A stretch of 64,000 bases of DNA from Curvibacter sp. PAE-UM. GTDB lineage: Bacteria > Pseudomonadota > Gammaproteobacteria > Burkholderiales > Burkholderiaceae_C. A model generated the notes under the pieces. That model had not been told where the DNA came from, did no database searches, and saw nothing but the letters and a program-made list of their open reading frames with translations. The stretch spans positions 3,377,200 through 3,441,199 of the forward strand of contig NZ_KQ483358.1 of the NCBI RefSeq assembly GCF_001432305.1, in the 5' to 3' direction. The position numbers and the translations under genes are program-made. This document shows, piece by piece, positions 1 to 9,035 of this stretch; the first letter of the stretch is position 1, and every line of letters begins with the position of its first letter.

Positions 1-531
1 GTCACCATGTACTACTACCTCTTCCTCGCGCTGGTGGTGGTGAGCGTGGTGATCTGCCACCGCATCGAGTTCTCGCGCATCGGCCGCGCCTGGATGGCCA
101 TCCGCGAGGACGAGATCGCCGCGAAGGCCATGGGCATCAACACGCGCAATATGAAGCTGCTGGCCTTCGGCATGGGCGCCACTTTCGGCGGCGTCTCGGG
201 CGCCATGTTCGCGGCCTTCCAGGGTTTCATCTCGCCCGAGTCCTTCAGCCTCATGGAGTCCGTGATGATCGTGGCCATGGTGGTGCTGGGCGGCATCGGC
301 CACCTGCCGGGCGTGATCCTGGGCGCGGTGCTGCTGGCCTCCCTGCCCGAGGTGCTGCGTTATGTGGCCGGCCCGCTGCAGTCCATGACCGACGGGCGGC
401 TTGACGCCTCCATCCTGCGCCAACTGCTGATCGCCCTGGCCATGATCGTCGTGATGCTGCTGCGCCCGCGCGGCCTGTGGCCCTCGCCCGAACACGGCAA
501 GGTCCGTCGCACCAAGGGGGGACCGGCATGA
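1..531 (+). CDS. livM: Branched-chain amino-acid ABC transporter permease LivM (5' end outside window)
   Basis: This is the C-terminal part of an inner-membrane permease that imports branched-chain amino acids or related compounds. The reading frame is open from base 1, so the gene begins upstream and only about 176 residues are seen. The visible part has a membrane helix followed by the permease coupling region (ending in KAMGINTRNMKLLAFG), then further hydrophobic helices with the small-residue-rich GATFGGVSGAMF and GGIGHLPGVILGA segments typical of LivM. It ends in an ATGA overlap with livG, which shows translational coupling within a livMGF operon. The substrate cannot be told from the permease alone; urea and amide transporters share the fold. 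Confidence 0.93.
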   Translation, partial: VTMYYYLFLALVVVSVVICHRIEFSRIGRAWMAIREDEIAAKAMGINTRNMKLLAFGMGATFGGVSGAMFAAFQGFISPESFSLMESVMIVAMVVLGGIGHLPGVILGAVLLASLPEVLRYVAGPLQSMTDGRLDASILRQLLIALAMIVVMLLRPRGLWPSPEHGKVRRTKGGPA

Positions 532-1337
532 GTGCGCATCACGCCGACGCCCTGCTGCATGTCAGCGGCGTCTCCAAACGCTTCGGCGGCCTGCAGGCCC
601 TCAACGATGTGCACCTGCGCATCCAGCGCGGCCAGGTCTACGGCCTGATCGGCCCCAATGGTGCGGGCAAGACCACTTTCTTCAACGTCATCACCGGCCT
701 GTACACCCCCGACAGCGGCAAGTTCGAGCTGGCCGGTCTGGCCTACAAGCCCACGGCCGTGCACGAGGTGGCGCGTGCCGGCATCGCACGCACCTTCCAG
801 AACATCCGCCTCTTTGCCGACATGACGGCGCTGGAGAACGTGATGGTGGGGCGGCACATCCGCTCGGGCTCCGGCCTGCTGGGTGCCATCTTCCGCACCC
901 GCGGCTTCGAGCGCGAGGAAGTGAACATCACCCGGCGCGCCAACGAGCTGCTGGACTACGTGGGCATAGGCCACCTGGGTGACTACAAGGCGCGCACCCT
1001 GAGCTATGGCGACCAGCGCCGCCTGGAGATCGCCCGCGCCCTGGCCACCGAGCCGCTGCTGCTGGCCCTGGACGAACCGGCCGCCGGCATGAACGCCACC
1101 GAGAAGGTGGAACTGCGCGCGCTGATCGAACGCATCCGCACCGATGGTGTCAGCGTGCTGCTGATCGAACACGACGTGAAGCTGGTCATGGGCCTGTGCG
1201 ACCGCGTCACCGTGCTGGACTACGGCCGCCAGATCGCCGAGGGCACACCGGCCGACGTGCAGAAGAACGAGAAGGTCATCGAGGCCTACCTGGGCCACGC
1301 CGGCGCCAAGACCGCCGCGGAGGCCACCGCATCATGA
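528..1337 (+). CDS. livG: Branched-chain amino-acid ABC transporter ATP-binding protein LivG
   Basis: This is one of the two cytoplasmic ATPases that power the Liv importer (269 residues). It carries a Walker A motif (GPNGAGKTT, about residues 42-50), a Q-loop region (RTFQNIRLF), a degenerate LSYGDQRR signature, Walker B (LLALDEP) and the LivG-type C-terminal segment ending in EAYLGH. I chose the ATG at 528 because it overlaps the livM stop (ATGA) and gives the family N-terminus; an in-frame start upstream at 477 would lie inside livM. It overlaps livF by another ATGA. Confidence 0.95.
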   Translation: MSAHHADALLHVSGVSKRFGGLQALNDVHLRIQRGQVYGLIGPNGAGKTTFFNVITGLYTPDSGKFELAGLAYKPTAVHEVARAGIARTFQNIRLFADMTALENVMVGRHIRSGSGLLGAIFRTRGFEREEVNITRRANELLDYVGIGHLGDYKARTLSYGDQRRLEIARALATEPLLLALDEPAAGMNATEKVELRALIERIRTDGVSVLLIEHDVKLVMGLCDRVTVLDYGRQIAEGTPADVQKNEKVIEAYLGHAGAKTAAEATAS

Positions 1338-2056
1338 GTGACAACAAGGACGTGCTGCTGCAGGTCCACGGCCTGAAGGTGGCCTACGGCGGCATCCAGG
1401 CCGTCAAGGGCGTGGACTTCGAGGTGCGCCGGGGCGAGCTGGTCTGCCTGATCGGCTCCAACGGCGCCGGCAAGACCAGCACCATGAAAGCCGTGACCGG
1501 CACCCTGCCCTGCCTGGGCCAGTTGCATTACCTGGGCCGTGCCCTGCGCGGCCAGGGGCCCTGGGACCTGGTGCGCCAGGGCCTGGCCATGGTGCCCGAG
1601 GGGCGCGGCGTGTTCACGCGCATGAGCATTGCCGAAAACCTGCTCATGGGCGCCTACACCCGCGACGACAAGGACGGCATCGCGACCGACCTGGAGCGCA
1701 TGTACACCCTGTTCCCGCGCCTCAAGGAACGCCACACCCAGCTGGCCGGGACGCTCTCCGGCGGCGAGCAGCAGATGCTGGCCATGGGCCGCGCCCTGAT
1801 GAGCCGCCCCCAGCTGCTGCTGCTGGACGAACCCTCCATGGGCCTGAGCCCCATCATGGTGGACAAGATCTTCGAGGTGGTGCGCGAGGTCTCCAGCCAG
1901 GGCATGACGGTGCTGCTCGTCGAGCAGAACGCCAGCCGCGCCCTGGCCCTGGCCGACCGGGGCTACGTCATGGAGTCCGGGCTCATCACGCTGTCCGGCC
2001 TGGCCCAGGACCTGCTGCACGACCCGGCCGTGCGCGCCGCCTACCTGGGCGAATAG
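1334..2056 (+). CDS. livF: Branched-chain amino-acid ABC transporter ATP-binding protein LivF
   Basis: This is the second ATPase of the Liv transporter (240 residues, the usual LivF length). Walker A is GSNGAGKTS, the signature is LSGGEQQML, and Walker B is LLLLDEPSMGLSP, a sequence characteristic of LivF. The C-terminus AAYLGE is also typical. The start at 1334 overlaps the livG stop by four bases. It is the last gene of the operon in this window; the next gene, mrcB, begins 119 bases downstream behind a TACAAT hexamer at 2112 that could be a -10 element. Confidence 0.95.
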   Translation: MSDNKDVLLQVHGLKVAYGGIQAVKGVDFEVRRGELVCLIGSNGAGKTSTMKAVTGTLPCLGQLHYLGRALRGQGPWDLVRQGLAMVPEGRGVFTRMSIAENLLMGAYTRDDKDGIATDLERMYTLFPRLKERHTQLAGTLSGGEQQMLAMGRALMSRPQLLLLDEPSMGLSPIMVDKIFEVVREVSSQGMTVLLVEQNASRALALADRGYVMESGLITLSGLAQDLLHDPAVRAAYLGE

Positions 2057-2175
2057 GGCGCGAACGCGCGTAACAAGCCGTACAGGCCCGCGGGCCGCCC
2101 GCCCCGGCCCCTACAATCGACGGAGTTCACCCTGTGGGCGCGCACGCCGCTGCCCCGCCCCTCACGGACCTCCCC

Positions 2176-4479
2176 ATGCATAGGCTGTCACCGTTCCTGA
2201 ATCGTCTGCGTGCCTTGCCCCGCCTGCCCTGGAAAAAACCGGGGCTGGCCTTGCGGCTCATCGCCTGGTCGCTGCTGCTGGTCCTGGCGGGTTTCACCCT
2301 GTACCTGGACATCACCATCCGCGAGGCCTTCGAGGGCCGCAAGTTCGCGCTGCCGGCGCGCGTCTACGGCCGCGCGCTGGAGGTGTACCCCGGACTCAAG
2401 CTCACACCCGCGCGACTGGTGGAGGAACTGCGCGCGCTCGGCTACCGCGAGAACCCCGAGCCGCAGGAAGCGGCCACCTATCGCCACGTCCTCGATGGCG
2501 TGGAGTTCACGACCCGTGACTTCGTGTTCTGGGACGGCCCCCAGCCCAGCCAGCGCCTGCGCGCGGTGTTTGCCGAGGGCAAGGTCGCCCAGCTGCAGGA
2601 GCGCGGCACCGGGGACAAGGAGATGCCGCTGCTGCGCATCGAGCCGCCCCTGATCGGCGGCATCTACCCCGGGCACAACGAAGACCGCGCGCTGCTGCGG
2701 CTGGACCAGGTGCCGCGCGTGCTGGTCGACACGCTGATGGCCGTCGAGGACCGCAAGTTCCAGACGCATTGGGGCATCGATCCGCGCGGCATCGCGCGCG
2801 CGCTGTACCGCACGCTCAGCGGCCAGCGCGTGGAAGGCGGCAGCACGCTGACCCAGCAGCTCGTCAAGAATTTCTTCCTCAGCTCGGAACGCACGCTCAC
2901 GCGCAAGGGCACGGAAGTGCTCATGTCCCTGCTGCTGGAAATGCACTACAGCAAGGACGAGATCCTCGAGACCTATCTCAACGAGGTCTACCTGGGGCAG
3001 GACGCCAGCCGCGCGATCCACGGCGTGGGGCTGGCCAGCCACTTCTATTTCGACCGGCCGCTGGAGCGGCTGGAACTGCAGGAGATCGCCCTGCTGGTCG
3101 GCATGATCAAGGGGCCGGGCGTCTACGATCCGCGCAACAAGCCCGAGCAGGCACTGCAGCGGCGCAACGTGGTGCTGCAGGAGATGGTGAAACTCGGTGT
3201 CATCACGCAGGCCCAGTTCGTGCCGGCGCGCGACAAACCCCTGGGCGTGATCCGCCGCGCGCCCACGGGCACCTCGCCCTATCCGGCCTTCCTGCAGTAC
3301 GTGCAGCGTCAGCTGCAGCGCGACTACCGCGAGGAAGACCTGCGCAGCGAAGGCCTGCGCATCTTCACCACGCTGGACCCGCGCGTGCAGCGCGAGGCCG
3401 AGCAGGCCCTGGCGCAGCGCCTGACCCAGCTGGAGACCACGCGCAAGATCCCGGTCAACTCCCTGGAAGGCTCGGTGGTCGTCAGCAGTACGCAGCAAGG
3501 CGAGGTACTGGCGCTGGTGGGCGGGCGCCAGGCGCGCTATGCGGGCTACAACCGCGCCATCGACGCCAAGCGGCAGATCGGCTCCCTGGCCAAGCCCCTC
3601 GTGTTCCTGACGGCGCTGGAGCAACCATCAAAGTACACGCTGCTCACGCCGCTGGACGACTCGCCGCTGGTCTGGCGCCAGCGCGGCGCACCGGACTGGA
3701 AGCCGATGAACTACGACCGCAAGTTCAACGGCCAGGTCCCGCTGGGCACGGCACTCGCCCGCTCGCTGAACGTCTCCACGGCGCGCCTGGGCATCGACCT
3801 GGGTGTGGAACGCATCCTGGACAAGCTGCCGCGCTTTGGCGTTGGGCGGCCGTCGCCCTATCCGTCCAGCCTGCTGGGCGCGTTCGAGCTCTCGCCCATC
3901 GAAGTGGCACAGGTCTACCAGACCCTGGCCGACGGAGGCTTTCGCACCCCCCTGCGCGCCATCCGCGAGATCGTCACGGCCGACGGCAGGCCGCTGCAAC
4001 GCTACCCGCTGAGCGTCGAAGCTGTGGCCAGCCCGGCCCCGGTCTATCTGCTGACCACGGCCCTGCAGGGCGCGGTACGCGATGGCACGGCCCAGGGCCT
4101 GAGCAACTGGGTCGCACCCGAAGTCCGCGTGGCCGGCAAGACCGGCACCACCGATGACCTGCGCGACAACTGGTTCGCCGGCTACACCGGCGACATGGTG
4201 GCGGTGGTCTGGGTCGGCCGCGACGACGCCAAGTCCACCGGCCTCACAGGTGCCACGGGCGCCATGACCATCTGGGGCGAGATGATGAAGAACCTCCAGC
4301 CCGAGCCCTTGTCACCCGAGGTGCCGGAAGACATCGAATTCGCCTTCATCGACCCGGCCAGCGGCCAGCGTTACAAGGAAGAATGCAAGGGCGCCGTGTC
4401 CGTGCCCTTCATCAAAAGCTCGCTGCCGCCCGAGACGGCCTGCCCGGACGTGCCCGCACTCAACACCATGAGCCCCTAG
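2176..4479 (+). CDS. mrcB: Penicillin-binding protein 1B, bifunctional transglycosylase/transpeptidase
   Basis: This class A PBP polymerises and cross-links peptidoglycan at the inner membrane. The 767 residues show one N-terminal membrane helix (about 26-46), a UB2H-like domain (around LPARVYGRALEVYPG), a GT51 glycosyltransferase domain with catalytic Glu in EDRKFQTHWGID (about residue 191) and EGGSTLTQQLVKN, and a transpeptidase domain with nucleophile SLAK (about Ser470), SLN and KTGT (about 655). The UB2H domain separates PBP1B from PBP1A. I prefer the ATG at 2176, which gives a short cytoplasmic N-terminus; a GTG at 2134 would add 14 residues. A TPR lipoprotein follows after 33 bases. 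Confidence 0.94.
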   Translation: MHRLSPFLNRLRALPRLPWKKPGLALRLIAWSLLLVLAGFTLYLDITIREAFEGRKFALPARVYGRALEVYPGLKLTPARLVEELRALGYRENPEPQEAATYRHVLDGVEFTTRDFVFWDGPQPSQRLRAVFAEGKVAQLQERGTGDKEMPLLRIEPPLIGGIYPGHNEDRALLRLDQVPRVLVDTLMAVEDRKFQTHWGIDPRGIARALYRTLSGQRVEGGSTLTQQLVKNFFLSSERTLTRKGTEVLMSLLLEMHYSKDEILETYLNEVYLGQDASRAIHGVGLASHFYFDRPLERLELQEIALLVGMIKGPGVYDPRNKPEQALQRRNVVLQEMVKLGVITQAQFVPARDKPLGVIRRAPTGTSPYPAFLQYVQRQLQRDYREEDLRSEGLRIFTTLDPRVQREAEQALAQRLTQLETTRKIPVNSLEGSVVVSSTQQGEVLALVGGRQARYAGYNRAIDAKRQIGSLAKPLVFLTALEQPSKYTLLTPLDDSPLVWRQRGAPDWKPMNYDRKFNGQVPLGTALARSLNVSTARLGIDLGVERILDKLPRFGVGRPSPYPSSLLGAFELSPIEVAQVYQTLADGGFRTPLRAIREIVTADGRPLQRYPLSVEAVASPAPVYLLTTALQGAVRDGTAQGLSNWVAPEVRVAGKTGTTDDLRDNWFAGYTGDMVAVVWVGRDDAKSTGLTGATGAMTIWGEMMKNLQPEPLSPEVPEDIEFAFIDPASGQRYKEECKGAVSVPFIKSSLPPETACPDVPALNTMSP

Positions 4480-4512
4480 CAGAGCATCCAGACTCCAGAC
4501 CCCGATCACCTC

Positions 4513-5106
4513 ATGCGTCACCTCAGCTTCCTGCCTCTTCTGCGCCTGGCCCTGGCCGGGTCCATCGTCGTCTGGCTGACCGGCTGTGCCAGCGTGTCGC
4601 CGCCAGGCACCCCGACCTCGCCGCCGACGGAGCCGGGCAGGCCGCAGGAACAGGCGACAGCGGGCAGTGCACCCCCGTCCGCTGTCCCGTCCGCGGTGGC
4701 TCAGCCGTCCGACACCGCCACACCCCTGCCGGCCGAGGCCGGCAGCGAAACGGTGGCGCCACCGCCACCGGTCTCCAGCAACCGCGCCGTGGTCGCCCTG
4801 CTGGAACGCGCACGCCAGGAGGCCGGCAGCGGCCGGCGTGAGTCCGCCGGCGCTTCGCTGGAGCGCGCCCTGCGCATCGAACCGCGCAACGCCTGGCTGT
4901 GGCATGAGCTGGCACGACTGCGCCTGACCCAGGGCCAGTATGCGCAGGCCGTGTCCCTGGCCCAGAAATCGAACAGCCTGGCGGTCCGGGAGCGCACGCT
5001 GCAAGCCCTGAACTGGCACCTCATTGCCGATGCGCGCATCGCCCAGGGCGACCCGGCCGGTGCGGCACAGGCACGCAAGCTCGCCGAGGACCTGCAGCGG
5101 CCCTGA
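4513..5106 (+). CDS. TPR lipoprotein, possible PBP1B activator (LpoP-like)
   Basis: This predicted outer-membrane lipoprotein has 197 residues. A signal peptide ends in the lipobox LTGC (Cys25). A Pro/Ala/Ser/Thr-rich linker (about 26-92) follows, then a helical TPR-like domain (LLERARQEAG, ALRIEPRNAWLWHELARLRLTQ). It starts 33 bases after mrcB and is probably co-transcribed. In Pseudomonas the PBP1b activator LpoP is a TPR lipoprotein encoded next to the PBP1b gene; the same order and architecture here make that role plausible. This is inference from context, since many TPR lipoproteins have other roles. Confidence 0.75.
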   Translation: MRHLSFLPLLRLALAGSIVVWLTGCASVSPPGTPTSPPTEPGRPQEQATAGSAPPSAVPSAVAQPSDTATPLPAEAGSETVAPPPPVSSNRAVVALLERARQEAGSGRRESAGASLERALRIEPRNAWLWHELARLRLTQGQYAQAVSLAQKSNSLAVRERTLQALNWHLIADARIAQGDPAGAAQARKLAEDLQRP

Positions 5107-5203
5107 AGCCTTGGCTGGCGATCTCCAGTGCGTGCGCCGCTGGACCGGCCGCCGCTGTCAGGCTACGATGGCAGGCTCTGTGTTTGATCTGAAAGGCTGC
5201 ATC

Positions 5204-6080
<877 letters not shown>

Positions 6081-6092
6081 CCAGCGAGGTCT

Positions 6093-7061
6093 TCAATCCA
6101 CCTTCGCACCGGAGGCCTTGACGACCTTCTCGTACTTGGCGAGTTCAGCTTTCATGAAAGCACCGAATTCCTCGGGTGTGGTCGGCACGGGTTCGGCCAT
6201 CAGCGCGGCAAAGCGGGTCTGCGTCTCGGGTGCCTGGAGCGCAGCCACGAAGGCCTGGTTCAGGCGGGCCAGCACCTCTTTGGGCGTGCCCGCCGGCGCC
6301 ACCAGCCCCCACCAGGTATCCACCGCAAAGCCTGGCAGCGTCTCGGCCACGGCCGGTACCTGCGGCAAGGCGGGTGCACGTTTCAGCGTGGTGACCGCCA
6401 GGGCCTTGAGCTTGCCGGCGCGGATGTTGGCGGAAGCCGTGGCCAGGTTGTCGAAGTTGAAATCCACCTGGCCGCTGAGCAGGGCCAGCTGTGCCGGGTT
6501 GCCCCCGTTGTAGGGAATGTGCACGGCAAAGATGCCCGCCTGCGACTTGAAAAGCTCGCCCGCCAGGTGGCCGGCGCTGCCGTTGCCACCGCTGCCGTAG
6601 TTGAGCCTGCCGGGGTTGGCCCGGGCATAGGCGATCAGGTCCTGCAAGGTATGAATGTTCAGGCGCTGGGCGGTCTCGGCGTTGATGACCAGCACATTGG
6701 GCACGCGCAGCATCTGCGTGATGGGCGCGAAGTCTGCATCGGCCCTGTAGGGCATCCTGCTATAGAGCCAGGGGTTGACGGCGTGCGTGGCCGTGGCGGC
6801 AATGCCGATGGTCAGGCCGTCGGGCGCGGCCTTGGCCACGGCGTCGGCACCGATATTGCCGCCGGCACCTGCGCGGTTCTCGATGATGACGGTGCCAAGG
6901 CTGTCCTTGACACGCTCGGCGAGCGCACGCGCTGTGATGTCGATGGGACCACCGGCCGCATAGGGCACGATCAGGCGGATGGGCCTGGTCTGGGACAGGG
7001 CCGGGACGCCAGCCAGCGCCAGCGCGGCCAGGACGAGGAGAGGAAGGGCGCGTCGTTTCAT
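6093..7061 (-). CDS. Bug-family tripartite tricarboxylate transporter substrate-binding protein
   Basis: A 322-residue periplasmic solute receptor of the Bug (TctC-like) family, expanded in Burkholderiales. The signal peptide runs to about residue 23 (VPALSQ). The mature protein begins with the hallmark RPIRLIVPYAAGGPIDITAR and contains IIENRAGAGGNIGADAVAKA and VPYNGGNPA-like binding-loop motifs (here IPYNGGNPAQ). The ligand is unknown. No TctA or TctB membrane gene lies nearby, so it is an orphan receptor, as is common in these bacteria. I prefer the ATG at 7061 to that at 7076 because it places KRR directly before the hydrophobic core. Confidence 0.92.
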   Translation of the reverse strand: MKRRALPLLVLAALALAGVPALSQTRPIRLIVPYAAGGPIDITARALAERVKDSLGTVIIENRAGAGGNIGADAVAKAAPDGLTIGIAATATHAVNPWLYSRMPYRADADFAPITQMLRVPNVLVINAETAQRLNIHTLQDLIAYARANPGRLNYGSGGNGSAGHLAGELFKSQAGIFAVHIPYNGGNPAQLALLSGQVDFNFDNLATASANIRAGKLKALAVTTLKRAPALPQVPAVAETLPGFAVDTWWGLVAPAGTPKEVLARLNQAFVAALQAPETQTRFAALMAEPVPTTPEEFGAFMKAELAKYEKVVKASGAKVD

Positions 7062-7162
7062 GCCTGCATTGTGCAAAATTCGGCGCCCCTGTCATCCGTC
7101 ACATTTACAAGACTTTGCAGAAAGAACGTCAGCCGACCGCGCGGTCGACCGCGTTGCAGGTT

Positions 7163-7184
7163 CATGGAAGTTTTTTCTTCCATG
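7163..7184 (+). other. Hairpin in the 5' leader of the small exported protein gene
   Basis: CATGGAAG (7163-7170) and CTTCCATG (7177-7184) form a perfect 8-base-pair stem with a loop of six T residues. It ends 23 bases before the start codon at 7208. A short palindrome, GACCGCGCGGTC, lies just upstream at 7135-7146. The position suggests an mRNA leader structure or operator rather than a terminator, because no T-run follows the stem. Function is not known. Confidence 0.5.
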
Positions 7185-7207
7185 CTTCAACCCACAAGGA
7201 GTTCCGC

Positions 7208-7624
7208 ATGAAAACCAAGATGTTGCTCGGTATCCTGGCCCTGGCCGCCAGTGGCGCCTACGCCCAGTCCGCCAATATGGGTAGCGCACCCAACCCCACG
7301 GCCACGCCGCGTGTGGACCAGCGCGAGGCGAACCAGGAGCGCCGCATCCAGCAGGGCGTGCACTCGGGCCAGCTGACGCAGCGCGAAGCCCATCGTCTGG
7401 AAAACCAGCAGGGCCGCATCGACCGCGCCGAAGACAAGGCCAAGGCCGATGGCAAGGTCACCGCCAAGGAACGTGCCCACCTGGGCAATATGCAGGACCG
7501 CGCCAGCCAAGACATCGGCCGCGAGAAGCACGACCGCCAGCGTGACATGAACCACGACGGCCGCAAGGACCGCCAGCATGCGGATCGCGGCAACACCGAG
7601 CGCCACCAGGGCAAGCGCCACTGA
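7208..7624 (+). CDS. Small exported Gln/Arg/His-rich helical protein with an EF-hand-like loop
   Basis: I do not recognise a named family. The 138-residue protein has a signal peptide (about 1-20, SGAYAQ). The mature part is very hydrophilic and helical, with two related units: SGQLTQREAHRLENQQ and DGKVTAKERAHLGNMQ share the pattern G-x-(L/V)-T-x-x-E-x-x-x-L-x-x-x-Q. Near the C-terminus DMNHDGRKD matches an EF-hand-type DxNxDG loop, so calcium binding is possible. The tail is rich in His, Arg and Asp. A GGAG ribosome-binding site precedes the ATG at 7208 and a strong terminator follows, so it is a single-gene unit. Confidence 0.8.
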   Translation: MKTKMLLGILALAASGAYAQSANMGSAPNPTATPRVDQREANQERRIQQGVHSGQLTQREAHRLENQQGRIDRAEDKAKADGKVTAKERAHLGNMQDRASQDIGREKHDRQRDMNHDGRKDRQHADRGNTERHQGKRH

Positions 7625-7636
7625 CACCGTTCAACA

Positions 7637-7672
7637 AAAAAGGCCCGCCGTTGGAAGACGGCGGGCCTTTTG
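7637..7672 (+). terminator. Rho-independent terminator
   Basis: A GC-rich stem, AGGCCCGCCG paired with CGGCGGGCCT, is flanked by A-run and T-run (extending the stem to about 13 pairs) with an 8-base loop. It lies 12 bases after the stop of the small exported protein gene. The A/T symmetry means it could work in both directions. Confidence 0.9.
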
Positions 7673-7716
7673 CCTTGGTGCGGTTCTGAAACTCAGGCGG
7701 CCACTCTATGACTACC

Positions 7717-7904
7717 GGCGCTACGCGCCATTCAAACCCGAGAGTTGTGGCTACGACACGGTGCTGCGCACCTTAACTTCGCTGCGCGAAGTTAGCCTGG
7801 GCCGCAAGAGGAAGGGCTTGTGGCTACGGCCGGCGCTAACGCGCCTTAACTTGGCTACGCCAAGTTAGCCTGCGCCGCAAACATGGCGCTTACGCGCCAT
7901 GTTT
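7717..7904. repeat. Tandem hairpin repeat with compensatory base changes
   Basis: Six short perfect stems lie in 188 bases. GGCGC/GCGCC (7717-7729) stands alone. Two related units follow. Unit 1 has GGTGC/GCACC (7760-7772) then TAACTTCGC/GCGAAGTTA (7774-7794, loop TGC). Unit 2 has GGCGC/GCGCC (7832-7845) then TAACTTGGC/GCCAAGTTA (7847-7867, loop TAC). In both stems the differences between units fall on paired positions, so pairing is kept. Each unit is led by TGTGGCTACG and followed by TTAGCCTG(G/C)GCCGCAA. A final 11-pair stem, AAACATGGCGC/GCGCCATGTTT (7879-7904), contains the stop codon of the next gene. Confidence 0.8.
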
Positions 7905-8954
7905 GTCCGCCTCGCTGGTGAAGGCGTCGGCGTAGAACTCCTCCTCGGGCAGCCCGGCCTGGGCCACGTAGTCACGTCGGGCCGAGTCCACCACGATGGG
8001 CGCGCCGCAGGCGTAGACCTGGTGGCCCGACAGATCGGGGAAATCCTGCAGCACGGCCTGGTGCACGAAACCCGTGCGGCCGGCCCAGTGGTCTTCGGGC
8101 AGGGCATCGGACACCACTGGCACGTAACGCAGGTTTGGCATCTCCTGCGTCTTCTGCAACATCCAGCCGTGCATGTAGAGATCGGCCGGGCGGCGCCCGC
8201 CCCAGTAGAGCGTGGCCGGACGGGTGATACCTTTGTGCTGCATCTGCTCGATCAAGGCCTTGACGGGCGCGAAACCCGTGCCCGAAGCCAGCAGCACCAG
8301 AGGCTTGTCGCTGTCCTCGCGCAGGTAGAAGCTGCCGTAGGGGCCTTCGATGCGCAGGATCTCCTTTTCCTTCATGGCACCGAACACGTGGTCGGTGAAC
8401 TTGCCGCCAGGCATGTGGCGGATGTGCAGTTCCATCGTCGCGCCCACCGGCGGCGTGGCCGTGGGCTGGCCCGCGCGGCTGTGCGGCGCATTGGCCATGG
8501 AATAGCTGCGCCGCGCGCCGTCACGCAGCAGGAACTCGATGTACTGGCCGGCATGGAACTGGAAGCTGTCATTGGCAGGCAACTGCAGCACTACGCGCAT
8601 GACATCGGGCGAGACCTTTTGCATCTCGTTCACGCGCACCGGCATCTTGCGGATCGGGAAGGCACCGGCCTCCGTCACCTGGCGCGATTCCAGCACCACG
8701 TCGCTCTGCGGCAGGCCACAGCAGGTCAGAACGTAACCGGCGGCTTCCTCAGCCTCGCTCAGGGCCTTGCTCTGGTGCGGGCCATGCACCACGGTGCCGG
8801 AAATCTTCCTGCATTTGCAGGAGCCGCAGGCGCCGTCCTTGCAGCCATAGGGCAGGCCAATGCCGGCGCGGATGCCGGCGGCCAGCATGGCTTCGCCGGG
8901 GAGAACCTCGAAACTGCGGCCACTGGGCTGCACGGTAACCTGGTGGGTCGACAT
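7890..8954 (-). CDS. 2Fe-2S ferredoxin / FAD-NAD(P)H oxidoreductase (CDP-6-deoxy-glucoseen reductase-like)
   Basis: A 354-residue electron-transfer flavoprotein. The N-terminal plant-type ferredoxin domain has Cys38, Cys43, Cys46 (YGCKDGACGSC) and Cys78 (VLTC) as cluster ligands. A ferredoxin-reductase FAD domain follows (RSYSMAN, binding flavin), then an NAD(P)-binding domain (LLASGTGFAPVKALIEQ, YACGAP). The order resembles phenol hydroxylase reductase and the enzyme annotated as CDP-6-deoxy-L-threo-D-glycero-4-hexulose-3-dehydrase reductase. No cognate oxygenase or deoxysugar gene is nearby, so its partner is unknown. The last codons and the TAA stop lie in a perfect hairpin (7879-7904). 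Confidence 0.88.
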   Translation of the reverse strand: MSTHQVTVQPSGRSFEVLPGEAMLAAGIRAGIGLPYGCKDGACGSCKCRKISGTVVHGPHQSKALSEAEEAAGYVLTCCGLPQSDVVLESRQVTEAGAFPIRKMPVRVNEMQKVSPDVMRVVLQLPANDSFQFHAGQYIEFLLRDGARRSYSMANAPHSRAGQPTATPPVGATMELHIRHMPGGKFTDHVFGAMKEKEILRIEGPYGSFYLREDSDKPLVLLASGTGFAPVKALIEQMQHKGITRPATLYWGGRRPADLYMHGWMLQKTQEMPNLRYVPVVSDALPEDHWAGRTGFVHQAVLQDFPDLSGHQVYACGAPIVVDSARRDYVAQAGLPEEEFYADAFTSEADKHGA

Positions 8955-9035
8955 CTTTTCGTTATCCTTGGACAGTTTTTCGACGCAAAGACAGGAATTT
9001 TGCCAGTGTTAACAAGCCCCCTGGGCGCGCTGCCC

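Noticed and set aside
7717-7904. A CRISPR-like array, suggested by the repeated motifs.
   Set aside because: Only two imperfect units, no regular spacers, and no cas genes.
7899-9035. A plus-strand open frame running into the SDR gene from 7899.
   Set aside because: It is the complement of the ferredoxin reductase. The SDR fold starts only at about 9036, so the first part is a shadow.
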